A model generated the notes under the pieces. It was not told the DNA's origin. It saw only the letters and a program-made list of their open reading frames with translations, and ran no database searches. The position numbers were made by a program, and so were the translations under genes. From Membranipora membranacea (taxonomy: Eukaryota > Bryozoa > Gymnolaemata > Cheilostomatida > Membraniporidae), in contig OU612070.1 in assembly GCA_914767715.1 (NCBI GenBank), positions 15,023,501 to 15,083,500 on the forward strand: a DNA stretch of 60,000 bases, written 5' to 3'. Below are positions 23,565 through 37,132 of the stretch, one piece after another (the stretch's first letter is position 1; every line of letters begins with the position of its first letter).

Positions 23565-23570
23565 TTTATT
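23565..23570 (-). terminator. Poly(A) signal of antistasin-like gene 2
   Basis: AATAAA on the minus strand about 85 nt after the stop at 23655-23657. Confidence 0.5.
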
Positions 23571-23654
23571 ATATAGCTGCAGAACAAAGTCAGCTAGCAT
23601 TGACAACAGGTTTTCACGGCGAACCATTAAATGAGTAGTTAAGATCCTTCACAT

Positions 23655-25188
23655 CTAAAATGTCTCCTCAGCAGTAATTTTCATCTTCTCAGCAGAAATT
23701 TTTATCTTCTTTGCTACACAGCAAAATGAATATATGAATTATGGCAAACATCAAATGTGCTTTAATGTTGAAGTTGAATTAGTCGAAATATAAAACTTAG
23801 GAGATTCTCTCTTCAAGCAGGAGTATAACAACTCAATTCACATCTCCTGAATTATCTCGAGTATATTGTGGCCCTGTGTTTATGCATTAAGTGTGAATAT
23901 GGACAAAAATCGATTAATGCTCTTGTGGACAGATAGATTTAGCTTTCTGCGGTACGATATGTTATATGTATTTATTTATTGTTGCAATAAAAGTTTATAT
24001 ATACATATATATATATGTATATATTTGTTTTGGCTTTAGAATATATGAGGAATTATGATAACACAAACCTGACTTGCACTGGCAGGTTGGGCAGTTGTTA
24101 GAGTCCCTCACATTTCCATATTGGCAGTATCTCTTACACACTGGTGGGCATCTGACTGGTCTACCACCCTTGATTACTGCGGATTCAGCTGTAAAACATC
24201 ATCGGTGTGAAATTAACAGCCATGATTGAACACCATCTACGTGGGCTGATATACTGAATTTTATGCGTTTTTGATAATCCTTTTGTTTTTTCTTTTGTTG
24301 ACATGGTCTGATTTTTCTGATGTGGACATTGATCGGTCAAAATAAAGTTAAATGCAAAAATCCAAAAAAAAAATGTCAGGAAGCTACAGCAGCTTCATGA
24401 TTTTTGTTAGTGTAACTATGGATCAGCGTATGCAATCATCGAGCTCGCAATGAAAGCATGCACCCGATGTGTTGCGCTTCAACATCTTCTAACTATGATC
24501 CAGTCCAACACAGAGTTTGAATTAAGCCCCACTAACAACACTGCCTCATAAATTTCTGACAGATATTATCACATTTGACTCCTCAAGAATGCGTACACAA
24601 CTTTGGAGTTATCTATGTGGTCTGGATGGGAGGACAACTTGGTGAGCTTTGGAATGGCTTGGAGTAATGTAATGACCTTGTTACACAATTGAGCAACATA
24701 AATACCATGCAGTTTAATGTGAAATTTTGTGAGCAAGGCATCAAACTGGAGCCGCAATTGAAGGGTGGCTTCCAAATAACATTTATCATCAGTAGTGAAT
24801 AGAGGGCATGCTAATTAGCGTATCAACCCATTACTTTTTTGGAGATGGCGCGATCGGTTAGCCAGGCGATGAGTGCCACAAGAGTTGTGGGTTTGATACC
24901 CACTGGGGGAGCTCTCAGTGGTGATTGCTTCAGCCCTCAGTATACCTAGCCTATGATAGTATGTGAAGATATTCAGACCTTGACTTGTCTAAAAGGTCAA
25001 AAGGCCTGGTCTTAAAACAAAAGGTTGCAAGAGGTAAACACATTGGAATACTATATGATACCATGATACCAGTGTCCTTTTCTGCTCTTCAATTTGGTCC
25101 GTAAGTACTTAAATAAATTTCTTCACGCTAGGGACTTACCAACTGTTGCTAACAGCACAAGAGCGAGAATAAGGATCAAGACCTTCAT
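23655..25188 (-). CDS. Secreted single-domain antistasin-like protein 2
   Basis: Three exons on the minus strand: 25140-25188 (signal peptide MKVLILILALVLLATV, phase 1 out), 24069-24188 (phase 1 in and out) and 23655-23713, coding for 75 residues and TAG. Exon 2 holds one antistasin-type domain: CPPVCKRYCQYGNVRDSNN then CPTCQC. The last exon gives a charged Lys/Glu tail (KKIKISAEKMKI), longer than in paralogue 1 because of an internal KIxxxAE duplication. The signal sequence, phases, domain and poly(A) position all match the gene at 14983-16666. The expected role is a secreted serine protease inhibitor, inferred from family. A tRNA-like SINE lies in intron 1. Confidence 0.8.
24838..25020 (+). 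mobile_element. tRNA-derived SINE, second family
   Basis: A tRNA-like head has A box TGGCGCGATCGGTTAGCC and B box GTGGGTTTGATACCCAC, followed by an unrelated body (CTCAGTGGTGATTGCTTCAG onward). The head is diverged, and the body differs from the SINE family at 18101, 22079, 34708 and 39152. Confidence 0.55.
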
Positions 25189-26577
25189 GTTGAGACACTG
25201 TAAGTGATGGTGAGACGGTAACAAATAGAAGTACAAATCTCAAATACTGTATCTTTGCAGGCAATAAAAGTTTATGCGGGTTATCAAGCTACACCACACA
25301 CCTTAAGATGGTTGGCGTGGTGAGAGCAGACACCTGGACAAGCATGTATGAAGTTACTAGTACTAGCTAGCTACAATCTAGGCCGCTCATATCCGGTACA
25401 TATTCGATTGTTACACCTAGGATATTTCAGTGTATTCTTTACAAGTCGTTATTTGATCGCAGCTGAGTGTACCCAATTAATGTGCAATACCTAGGACTGT
25501 GAGATGGCGAATTAGCTAGGTGTTGAGGTGAAAATAATACCTCAAATGTTAAATTAGTATTCTCTTGCAGGCGCAGCCGACGACAATTATTGTAACAGAT
25601 CATCGAAATTAATCATATAAAAATTGGCACTGGTGCAGATTAGGGCTCATCGATATAAAATGATGTGATGGAAGACTGATATGAGAATGACACCAACAAA
25701 AGTTATCCAACCTTAGCTCCTAGCACCAACTCTTACATTCAGCCGTGTGCACTCAACAAAAACCATCAATTTATATACAAAGATGTTTTATTCTTTAAAA
25801 CACTGCGACAGCATAACCATAATATCATGAGCAACTTAGACGTGTATGTCATGAATTGGAGAGCAGGGGCAAAAGTCGTATAAGCATCCGTGTACATGTA
25901 CAATGTCAGGCATACAAACTATACATTGTGTTGATCCACATACTATTCTGTTCCATGGTACGACAAAACATTGTAATAATGAAAAGCGGATAGTTGATCG
26001 GTAATAACCATAACCAAACGGTAAGATGCGTATTATGAAACATGCTGCGGAGAAATCTAAGATAGTTATGGCATTCAAAATACACATCAGTTAGTATATT
26101 CATCTGTCATTCACTAATAAAACTTTGGTCAAATGCAAGGGTGAAAGATAGAATACTCATTATTATGGGGAGAATAGTTGTAGAAAAAAAGATACTGACA
26201 CAAAAAGGAACCAATGCTAAAGAACAGCACATTATTTTCATTCGATAATAATTGAGGACATAGTTTGGAATTGCTCCCTCTTTGAACCTGCATTTACATG
26301 AGCAGATAAATCCTTTTTGATTATATAGTTTCCATTAATATTTTTTATTATGTATTGCATTGGCTGAAGAATAGGAGTGTGAAGTGCTTGCATTGAATGT
26401 GACATAATAATTATAAAATAAAGAACAAAATAAGAGTCAAATTAAACTAACATATTGACATACCAACAGAGAATTACCATAATACTTGGAATATATATAC
26501 AAGAAGGGAACTGCTTCTCAACAATCCCATAATGCATTGATCGCCTAGAACCACCTGTTGGTGACTGTCATTATAAC
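25189..26577. other. Intergenic, promoter of antistasin 2 and 3' flank of SGPP
   Basis: The first 150 bp are the conserved upstream region of antistasin gene 2. The rest is AT-rich; a TTTATT at 26344-26349 could be the inverse poly(A) signal of the phosphatase gene (AATAAA, minus). No other gene seen. Confidence 0.4.
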
Positions 26578-28043
26578 CTATACCTCTGTCCAGGCAGTTG
26601 GCCTTTCTATATCAAAGAATCTGAATATGAGTGGTGAGAAGTACACGACATTAAGCGAGATGGCGCAGTAAGTAAGGTACTTGTAAGGTAACTCTACAAT
26701 CATCAGTTTCTTATTTTTCTCGTATTCTTCGGGATTGAGACGGAAGATCCAACATGACATCTTATAGGTCATCTGCTTCATCGACTGAAATGAGAGAAAA
26801 TTCAGTTACACACGATGATCATCAGGTGAGTAGGTGGGTGCAAGATTATTTTACAGACACTTTTGCTGTTTGTGTAACATAAATGTTGTTATCACTCTTT
26901 TGTTGGAAGTCATGTGACCTTCAAGGAACTAGGCAAATAAGCTGATAGGCCAAAATTATGTCTGGATGTGATTTTTTATCAGGACATAGTAAACATCTAA
27001 TGAAACATGGCAGTGGAACTTGTAGGACACGGATGAATGTTATTAGAGGGTTCAAATGGGGAACATAGTAATTTAAGTGCTCAAACGCTTTCCTGGTTGA
27101 CGATATAAGCATAAAATGCTGGGAATGCAGCTGCTAATGAAATGCTACTTCCCTCAATCTTGGCTAAGCTCAATATGGGTGTATGACCATAAGAATGAGG
27201 GAGTTCATTGGACTATGGTACACATTTGAATATAGATTAGTTGGGTACAAAACTCGGCAGTACAGCACAATATTACCTAACACCATGGTGGTAACACCCA
27301 AATGGTCTAGTAATGCATTGACAGACTTGAAATTTCAAACTATATTAAGCCTTCACTACTTTGGGGGTGGCACATGTTTTGAATATCTATTGCCAATTAA
27401 ATTATTAAACTAGCTTGTGGTCCACCACAATATTGGCAGTGCATCAGTAATGTTAGCGCTGATGTTGGCACAATAGATATCATGTCAATGATTGACACTT
27501 CACCATATGGAGATAGAGTTCAGTTTAAAATCAGGATTATGATCAAACAATTATCTTGGAAGGGACGTGAAGTACCGAGTACTCATCAATCAATTTACTA
27601 TTTAAACCTGTGATCAATAAATTTTTGCAACAACACATGTTCAAGTTCGAAGTCCAATCTGCTCATATCATGTTTTGGGCACATGGGGATAATCACTAGA
27701 ATGACCTTGGGAATTAGTCCAACTTTATTTTCTTGCTAAATCAATTTAACACACATCTGTCTCTGATGACCAAGTCATTAATATATATCACTTAATATCA
27801 GAAAAATTCAGATTCAAAAACCAACATCAAATGATTTGAGGGTCATATTGGAGCCAAATTCAGTAGCTCTCATGAATTTTACCTTTTATTTTAATATTAC
27901 TGGCCAAAAAAATCAACCTAACAAAGCTCTTCTCTTTGAATAATGTCGTAATAACCTATGAACAATCAACACTGAAGCTATATCGAGGTATTGGGAGGTG
28001 CGGTGGTTGATATTAGCCACCACAATACTTATTCTTTGCCCTT

Positions 28044-28089
<46 letters not shown>

Positions 28090-31000
28090 TTAGTGTAGGG
28101 CACAGTGTATCAGAGAGGAATAAAACAACTCACTGCTCTTGTTAGGAAGAGACTGCTATAACCGATCACCATTCTGAGTAGAGCCATCTTCACCCACTCG
28201 AGATCCGGAGTCTTGATATGATAAGGAGGAGATCCGACAAGCTCGATACCATCATGAGGGATATAGTTGCTCTGGTAATTCACCCAAGAGGCAATCGCCA
28301 CACCAACCTGAACACCTGTAACAAAAAGACAATCTCGCCCATTGTAACAAGCTGAACTGAGTTCTGTGCTTTGATAAAATTGGCATAGTTCCAATTACAA
28401 TGGGCCATTTCTGGCTATGCAGACTGACTTAGAGTCATGTAGGTTGAGGCTGTTGGTTTTCAGTTAATCAAGTGTATTTTCGGTGCAAGCTCAAATTGTC
28501 ACCAACGCAATGCACTTGCTGGTGTAAATTGGATTGTTGTCTTCGTTAAAGACGCTTAGTTAGTAAGGCCAAGACATTTTTACACACTCTAAGTATAAGC
28601 ACATGCATTGATTTTCTACAGGGTAGGTGTAACAAATTGACAAAGTCCAGCCATGCTGCAGATCATATTTCAAACAATGGGAGGGAAAAAAATCGTGTTG
28701 CATTTTAACCAGTTTAAAAATTGCAGCAGCATGGAATGTCTTATCAGGCCATTCAAATCAATAGGCTCTTGCACTAGCCATGCAGCACTCAATTTAACAA
28801 TGGTTATGCCATGACATGTAATTTTAAGCAATGAAGAGGTACCGCAGAAATTTAAGCTGCAAAGTATCAATAACAGGCGACGCCTGCCTGCCAACAATGA
28901 TGGCTGGCTATTGAGTGTGGCTCTCAATTCGCTCCAGACCATCAAATGAATGAATTGGCTTCACTATAATGGTATGATAGCATAAATTTCCAGTATTGCA
29001 GGCGTACTTCTTATTGCGGATCCATGCACCGCCCCTTATGATATGACCAAAAAAACACAACAAGGAACATATAAAGTTAGCACTAAAATAACTGAAGTTT
29101 GAACATAGTAAGAGAGACTAACCCAAAGCAACATCATTGGTGGGTTACAAGGATAGTAGGGATGGAGGTGGAGGCTACAAAGACCTTCTTATTTTCAGAG
29201 AATGTCTAACGACCACTGGTGTGGAAGCATACTAAATGATGACACAGTATTATTACGAAGGTGGTTTAGATGACTGCGATGAATGGTAGGGTGCGGAGTC
29301 ATGCAAATCGAACTAGGGGGTTCAAATTAGATCAAATTATGATGAGTTCTACACATATAGGCCTACAACAATGGAGTTCATTCCCTACACATAAAGGCAT
29401 AGTATTATAGAAGTGAATGGCCTGTGAACCAAAGTGGAAAGCAGTCCTTTGCAAACAGTACATGGGCTCCACCTTCCTCACAATGGAGTTTGAGGTGAAG
29501 GTCAAGTTCCATTTCACCAAGGTCACATTTATTAAATTAACCTTCTACCAACTGATCACATGACCATTCAATATCTTGGTCACATGACCTTCCAATTGAA
29601 TGGTCATATAATCAGTTGAAAGAAAGGTTTTCAAGTACTCTCTGCAGAGGAAACAAGGTATAAGAGAGTTTCTACTTTTACTGCCAGACATGTAATAGTA
29701 GGGAGACAACTTGACAAACTAACAGAGCAGAAGTTAAACCAACCACCCAAGCATAAAGCAGAGCCAATGAGAAATCAGTAATCAGTGTTAATCAGTTAGA
29801 TTCTGTTTTAGGTTAATGCCAGCAGTTGGAGATTCTTGATTTCTTGCACCCTTTGAAATAGCCCTAGCCAAGAAAGAGTTTATAACTTGATGGGTGTCCA
29901 CTATGACATTTATTGAGAGACCGACAAATTGTTGTGAAACTGAGGTGCTGTTTGTTTGCAATACTGATACCAAAACCTAAGAAAAGTGCCCCTTCCTAAA
30001 CCTCCGCAACTACACACTTTGTAGGCCCACGTCTCCATCAGGGTTGGTTGCATCTTCAGCAAAGGATTAAAATTTCCAAGCTGACATGATATAATTATCA
30101 CAAAATGGCAGCATCTGCCTGAGCAGGGAAAGCGTCCATCACAGAAAAGTTTGCGACACCCTACACTTGTGGTAGTGACTTGGTAGTACTTGGGTAGCAG
30201 AGGGTGCGAGTGTAATTTTACGTACCGAGGGTAGCTACGGTGTCGCCGCGACATGTGCTCCAAGATGGTAGCCCTGTAGGGATGGAGGATTGAGGAGCGT
30301 GTTAAAAACTCAGAACAAACAGTGCATGATTGAATACGACTCAAACCTGTGATGGATGTTTATAGGGTGTTGGTTTAGGCTCACACAATATATTAATATA
30401 GCACTCATCTCACTCACAGGTTGGTTAAAATTGGTGCTAGATATTTTAAAGGTCTTTCCTTAATATTTTCAACCTCTCCAAGACCAGGGTGAGTAACCGG
30501 TAAAAGGGGTCTGAGAGGGTCAGTTTTCCATTACACCGCCATTGGTTGCACACATACGACCTTGGGCCTAATCACAGTACTGTTACACAAACACAATTTC
30601 CAGTTGTACCTCTAAGGCACAACTTACTAGTAACTTCTAACTTGTGCCTCTAAACAGCTTGAAACCATGAAAATTAGGGTCTATCATACTTAACAGCACC
30701 AGGACACTGGGCATGCAATGAAATTTCCCTCTGCTCCTATTTCAATACTTGACGGGACAAAATAGACGCTAAACAAAGTAGTTACGAGAAAGTTGGCAGA
30801 TCCGCTAAAGCTATGGGAAATACGGGACACAATATTTTGGATATCACTGAAATCAGGGAGAATTCCATTCTCCCTGCTGAAATGATGAGAAGCGAGATCA
30901 CAAAATTTGTTTGTGGGAAAACATCAGCTTCAGATTGGCGTACTCAAATGAAAAACAATAAAAGTACAACATAAGACAAGACCATTCAGCGGAATTCAAA

Positions 31001-34000
31001 TGGAGTTGCCTAGTACTGTACTTTTTTGCAAACAAGGCCTAGTCAAATTTTGTTTATTGAAATTGCCCTAATAAATATTATTGAAAAACATTAAACCAAG
31101 CCCACCAATTTGGCAGCATTAGAAGCTGAAAAATCTGACAAAATAGCTTAGAGCGCTTACAGAAAAGAGTCTAGTAGCATTTAAGGTAAAGCCAATGACC
31201 GATCCAAATATCAACATATTATCATATACCAAAGCTGCCAAGATACTGAATGTGAAAACCAACTCTTAGAAATTGAGTTCGGCAAACAATTTGGTTAAGA
31301 AAAATACCAAGAGGACTCTTCCATGACTTTTTATGCCATGTCATAAATTCATAAAATGTATGATTCCTGTGGTTGTTCTTCACTTGATTTGGAATTTTCT
31401 GCAATCATCATGATACTGCCAACCACATTGACTTTGACAGTGGCTTCTACCTCATTTCTTCATCAAATACACAAGTATTTGGGCATTCATTTGCATTCAG
31501 TAGCTCAGATATTCGGATCGGTCATCGATATTGCCTTGACTAGATTTCATGCTGTATGCAAGTCCAAAATTAAATACCTAGATTAAGAGCCCCTTGGTAA
31601 AGCAGCTCAGGGGCAGATATTTGACTGAATTCAGCATTTTCAAGGATAGTGCTAATAAGAGATTGTCTGTACCTTCAACCAAATGAATTAAAACAGAGTC
31701 TAAAGGTGCAAAATTCATCATGTGCACAAGACGTGAAATCATGATCGTACATGAGTCAACTCAATTTGAGTGCGCAACTGAAAGAGGTTTGGACAAGGTG
31801 ATGATACAAGATATTGGAATCAATTGTGGAATAAGAAAGATGGCGTCTGCCAAATGACACAACATACCGAGAATAAGCATAGTGTCACCGCGGCATGTGC
31901 TCCATTCATCAATTCTGGGATACATAAACGCTGCACCTATCGTCACAAGTATCATCACATAGGGAGCGTATTCATGTTTGAGCTGAAAGTCATCGATGTA
32001 CTCCAGGGCTGGGATAATAAATACCATCAACAGAGCTGCCAGACTTAGGCCAGCTATTACATCCTGTAAACAAATAATGAGTAAACAAGTTTTACATCAG
32101 ACCGGTAGGTGAGAATAAATGCATAGAAACATTTTTTGTGAAATGATTTCGGGTTCGAATTCAAAAGTACATCCTACATGAGAAGCCTTTTGTGAACCAC
32201 TACTAGGCCTACTCAAACCACAAAACAGGTGGGATTCAATGCCAACAGTACATATTGTAGATTAGTTTTGGCTTTGTGGTAGCCACTATAAACTTGTGGC
32301 AGCGTATTGACATTATTGGTACGGATGTACTGTATTGGTATTTCATCACAATGGGTGATAATAGCATCACAGCTTACTGTGAAAATATCTGAATACAGTC
32401 AACTAAACCCAGTGTGATTCACATTCATAAGTTAAAAATCAATACTCTCTCAATATCATAACTCTGTTTGTTCAGGGTGTACTGTTGGCAAAACCACTCA
32501 TAAATAATGCAATGATCACCACCTTGCTTTTTTTAAATGAAGAACAATTGGCTATAATTGGCTAACGGATATATGCAATGGTAGCTGTCTTGCAGATGCA
32601 GCCCCATAATTTTTAGCCATGCTGCCAAGTATTATTAACGCAGATGTAGGCAAAAGTGATGTTTGTTGGCAGACAGGCAAGGCAGCGAAACTGTAGACTA
32701 GGTCGATCTACTGGTGAAATAACGCAAAACAGAAGCTGATGTGTGACACTTCGCAGACACCCCCAGGGATATTATTGGCAGCATATATCCAAACAGCTGT
32801 CATAACATGAGTACTCTATCGAACATGTGCGTTATATATATATAACGTGATGATTCATACAGAATACATGACAGCTACAGTACAGCTGATCGTTTTAACA
32901 ACAAGAGACTTTGAACTTTACACTATCAGTGAGGATTTACCCCTTGCTATCAGAAACTGAACTTTGTAGTTGATATAACGACTGGTAATATGCTCTCTGC
33001 AGGGTACAACGTCCACCCAAGACCATTACTAGTATCCATCACCACATAAAGATACCATATCATATCACCCAGAATGTAAGAATGACGTATCACTGATTGT
33101 GTCCAAATCTCAAGGCCCCTTATCATATTGGCCATCGGGTATTGACTTCAAGGCCTTTATCAGCAAACCATAGACAACATGTTAGGCCTACAGTTATCTC
33201 AATCTCAGATTCCTTTGTCCATGACTGATAATGGAGTAGCTGAGTAGGACTAATATACAATAAGCCAAAATGCCAAAAGAGCAAGATCAAGAGACAACTC
33301 ACTGCTTACTGGTCATAAACTAGCACAATCATGCTAGGAGCTCTAAACCATGTTCTTCCTGATTTGCGTTCATTTCAGAGAAAAAAATCTATAACTGGTT
33401 CATGTTGCTGATAATAAGCGGGTCAAATAAAATGCTATGACTCATTCACCAATCAATGTTTGATATGTTTCTTTCTCGATAGATGCAAGTGGTGCTATAC
33501 TAGAAACAGTAGAAGGACAAACTACTTTTACCTACTCTAAACTACCTATTATGACCTGGTAATGAGTGGTTATTAGGTAATCGTCTGTATGACTATTTAT
33601 GGCTTCGGCCTAGAGCTTCACATTCAGACAGAGCCTATAATAATAATTTAAATTTGAAACAATGAGAGAGAATGAACTACCAACAATTAGAAAAACAAAT
33701 CAGCAGCTATGCAACTAGCCAGAGGCACAATATTGACCTGGTGGGTTTGCTGAGTGAAATTTGTGCTCGTTAAACTTTCTTTCAACACCAATAACTCAAC
33801 CCCGAAAGAATAAAAATACATATTGGTGCCAATAATATTTTGGTAGCGATGCGCCATCAATCAAAATGTTGTGCGCTAACAAACTGATGGAAAGAATGAA
33901 ATATGTCATTATACAGAGGCGTCCCTACGCTATTCTAAGACCTTAGAGTGACGTCTCCAAAGAGAGGCTTGGCCTGATTCTTCTCCATTCAGATCAAATA

Positions 34001-37000
34001 CGAAACCCGACACGACTGGAGAAAAATACTTCTAATCTACACCAAGTAGGCATAAGTCGGTTAAATATAGGCCTGACAAAAATAGGTTGTTCTGGGACTT
34101 GTTGAAGTCCCAATTACGGTATTGCTTCATATGATTGTATCACACATGGTGATATGTTCTAGTAATACTATACCTAACTATACAGGCCTCGCCCTCCTCA
34201 TGCCTGTTTGTTTGGATATGTGATTAGACTACTTAGTTATCAGAACAAGACATTATCTGCTGAGTAGAGTTGGTCTCAGTCTATGATTTGTTTAACTTGA
34301 CACGTTTATGAAGTTTAATTTGACAGCCAAATTAGGTCACATTATTTCTGTTTGTCAGTAAAAAAAAAAGGTTGCGTGATGATAAATGATTGTTGGGTTT
34401 GTTGTTGCGTCGGTACCCGGCCTCAATACAAAATTAATATTGGTCAACAGATGTGATCAATCAAATACCTTGGAAATTTATGATTCAGATTCAAGACTGA
34501 ATAGGTCAGAGTATCCAAAACAAATAAAACATACCAGGCATTCAAAATATCTAACCACTTCCTCTTTTCCTTAGGCTTGTTGTCAGCAGAAATATTACAT
34601 TCAAGTAAATACTGCTTGGGATTAAAAATTCCCAGCTTTTCCTACAGTAAATTTCTAAAATTATTCAAACTTGGCTTCCCTTGTTTACCCTAACGTTTCA
34701 GTTGACCTGACTGCAAACAGAGAGCAACCTGGCGCAGATATAGCGGCCCAGCCCGTAAGGCAAATAATATTTCACCGCCCATGCTTTGGGATCTGGCGTG
34801 TGATATGACAACTGATTTTAATCAACCTTAAATAAACTTTACGTTCCAGCAGAAATATCATTTGGGTTGAGAATATCATGTTGGGCTAAGCTTGACTAAG
34901 TTATGCGATAGCTGCTGTACCAACACGAGATAAGAATAGGCCTATATAGGACCTAAGACTTACCGCCACACTGTGCATTCCGAGGTAGAGCCTGCTTAGA
35001 CATACACATAAGCACCACAGAACACCTAGAGTTATCGCTAGATTGGCATTCACCTAAAACAGAACGAAATAAATATGAGATACCACTGTTTGACACCGCC
35101 ATGTTGTTCTCATGGTAATTTTGGTAGCCTGCCTTGACAAGACAGTCTAGGTATGTGGATAACTTGTAATGACTGAACACATCAAATTGTCACCGACTTA
35201 TTTTCTCATACTGGCAACCACCCCCACATATCCGTATGCAAAGTGGGTGATGAATCATGCAAATATGTCAAACATTTGACTGATCAATGAACTACCTCAT
35301 CGTTTCATTGGACTGATAGGCCTGCCAAGACAAGAAGCAATGAATGTCTATGGTGATTTTAAAATCTTATCCCATTCCTCTTTTGTCGGAATAATGCCGG
35401 CTGTGCTACTAAGGACTACTAGAAGCAGTTGTCACCAGGAGGATTAGGCTACTAGAATGATGATGAATTGGTTCAACTACTGGTACTGTGTACTGACAAT
35501 ACCGGCTTTTGGAAGAGCAGCTGATAATGATATACGCATCATTGATCAGAATCAGGCCATAAGTTCATAGTAATTTGCATTTGTCTGAATATTAATATCA
35601 CATTACCGATGAATATGATATGCCCTTAGCTAGACTGACAGCGGACAGAAAAAACAAGGTCACTCAAGGGTTGAAGAAGGTTGTACTTTAACAAGTTTAC
35701 CATATAAGTTTGCCTTGTCTCAGTTTGATAGCATAAAGCTCTCAAATTTGCAGGTTTTATATTAGCAGGTCTCACATCTAGGGTCAGTGGGTTCGCCTTT
35801 ACCATGCTGGTAGTCAATTTTGGTGTACAGCATTCAAAACGTTTCATATCAGTTAGGAGTGAATTTACAGTTCAACCTTGTACTTAGACATAACAGTCTC
35901 ACCTCATATCTTTGTATAGTGAAATAAAGAAAGGCAGTGGGGAATGCTAGGCCTATCATTGCATGTGTCGATGGCATTCCGTATTCTAGCTCATAACGTT
36001 TCTCCATTCTTATTACCGGTGGACTGGCTGGCCTTGGCAACCTGAAAATTCCAATTAACAATCATTAATTGAAACCGAGCTTTGTATGCTCCATTACAAA
36101 TAGTGCTCTCAACCTGTGAGAAATGAACTTTTTTGTTCAGAAAAAAATAATTAAACTGGTGTAAAGAAATTATCCCTGGCATCATCGGTGAATTGAAATG
36201 ATGCATGTTCTGAATAGGTACTCAGTATGTGTTGTTGATGGCTATTGCTTGTTCAGCCTTAGTATTTATTCAGTTAGCGGCCAGGGTTCATTGATTGAGT
36301 AGGATTGAATGACTTGTGCCATAGTCCGTGCAAGCCTATTCACGTGCAGACAGAATTGGTGATTATAGTCATCTATTCTGAATGAAGAAAATTTAGCCTC
36401 GAACTTCGTAGGAACAATGAGTTTTTTTAAATAAGTTATTTATAAGTAATTTAAAGTTATTTGTATTGTGAGTGTGTTTGTATTCTTATAAATTTTGAAA
36501 AACTAATTTTAGGGCGCTCAGGGTTAAAGTCTGTATTAAGACTGCAAATTCATTGTTCTATGTCAGTTAGCCAGTGGCTCCGCTAACCTGTATAATTCTC
36601 TAATACAATGCGTGGGTTACTCTGTTACATCCACTCACCTTATAATATCCTTGAGAGCTTGACCTATATACATGATCATACACCAAGTCAGCACTAGTCT
36701 CCTGCAGACATAGCCGTCGACATTCCAAAACCAGTACGGAAAGAAACAGCAGTAGAACATTTCGTTTCCTAGACCTGCTCCAATATGGAACAAGTAATAG
36801 AAAAACGACCAACGGACAACATAGTCTTTATTATCGTTGAGCCCGCTGCCAGAAGAGGAGGTGCTGACCTCACTGGCCGACCTGTGGTGAGTGAATTTCC
36901 TAGATCTCAGATTGTAGCTATGAGATGAGAGCAGATTGTCAGAGTTGGAGTAGTCCTCTATGAGAGGAGCGTGTTTATACATGCCGTTCATGTGATCGTT

Positions 37001-37132
37001 GTCGTCAGAGTCATCTCTATCCTCAGATCTCTGCGGTTCTGCTGGGGAAATCTTGTGAGTAACTCCGAACAATTTCTGAAACTTTGCCACTGTATGTGGG
37101 TCATTCACAAATTCGAGCATTGATTGCATCAT
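26578..37132 (-). CDS. SGPP: Sphingosine-1-phosphate phosphatase
   Basis: Six coding exons on the minus strand: 36639-37132, 35903-36041, 34964-35053, 31868-32063, 28134-28315 and 26578-26784. Together they code for 435 residues, close to vertebrate SGPP1. The PAP2 (type 2 phosphatidic acid phosphatase) motifs are complete: K161-DIIRLP-RP, PSTH at 188-191, and SRLYLGMHSVAD at 231-242 with the catalytic His/Asp. Several membrane segments follow, including those around the FHIGAGLGNEMFYCCFFPYW region. Family members remove the phosphate of sphingosine 1-phosphate at the ER membrane, feeding sphingosine back to ceramide synthesis. All splice junctions are GT-AG with matching phases. A 5' UTR intron is suggested by a CAG acceptor at 37166-37168 and a candidate noncoding exon ending at 37685. 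Introns carry a (TA)n tract and a SINE fragment. SGPP1 and SGPP2 cannot be told apart here. Confidence 0.93.
28048..28085. repeat. (TA)n microsatellite
   Basis: A pure TA dinucleotide run of about 19 units, just beyond the splice donor of SGPP coding exon 5 (intron 5). Confidence 0.9.
28316..31867. other. SGPP intron 4 sequence
   Basis: About 3.5 kb without a supported gene. A near-palindrome at about 29548-29617 (arms around ACTGATCACATGACCATTCA and its inverse) looks like a short MITE or a TIR remnant. An open stretch near 29910-30344 on the minus strand has no recognisable domain or splice support. Confidence 0.5.
32064..34963. other. SGPP intron 3 sequence
   Basis: About 2.9 kb with no gene. 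It contains a TATATATA palindrome near 32830-32848 and, at its right end, a SINE body fragment. Confidence 0.5.
34708..34825 (+). mobile_element. 5'-truncated SINE body
   Basis: The body only: TGCAAACAGAGAGCAACCTG, then GGCGCAGATAT, CAGCCCGTAAGGCAAATAAT and CACCGCCCATGCTTTGGGAT. The tRNA head is absent. Same family as 18101-18321. Confidence 0.75.

Noticed and set aside
29910-30344. 144-codon minus-strand frame in SGPP intron 4
   Set aside because: No domain, no splice support, irregular composition; probably random or an old repeat.
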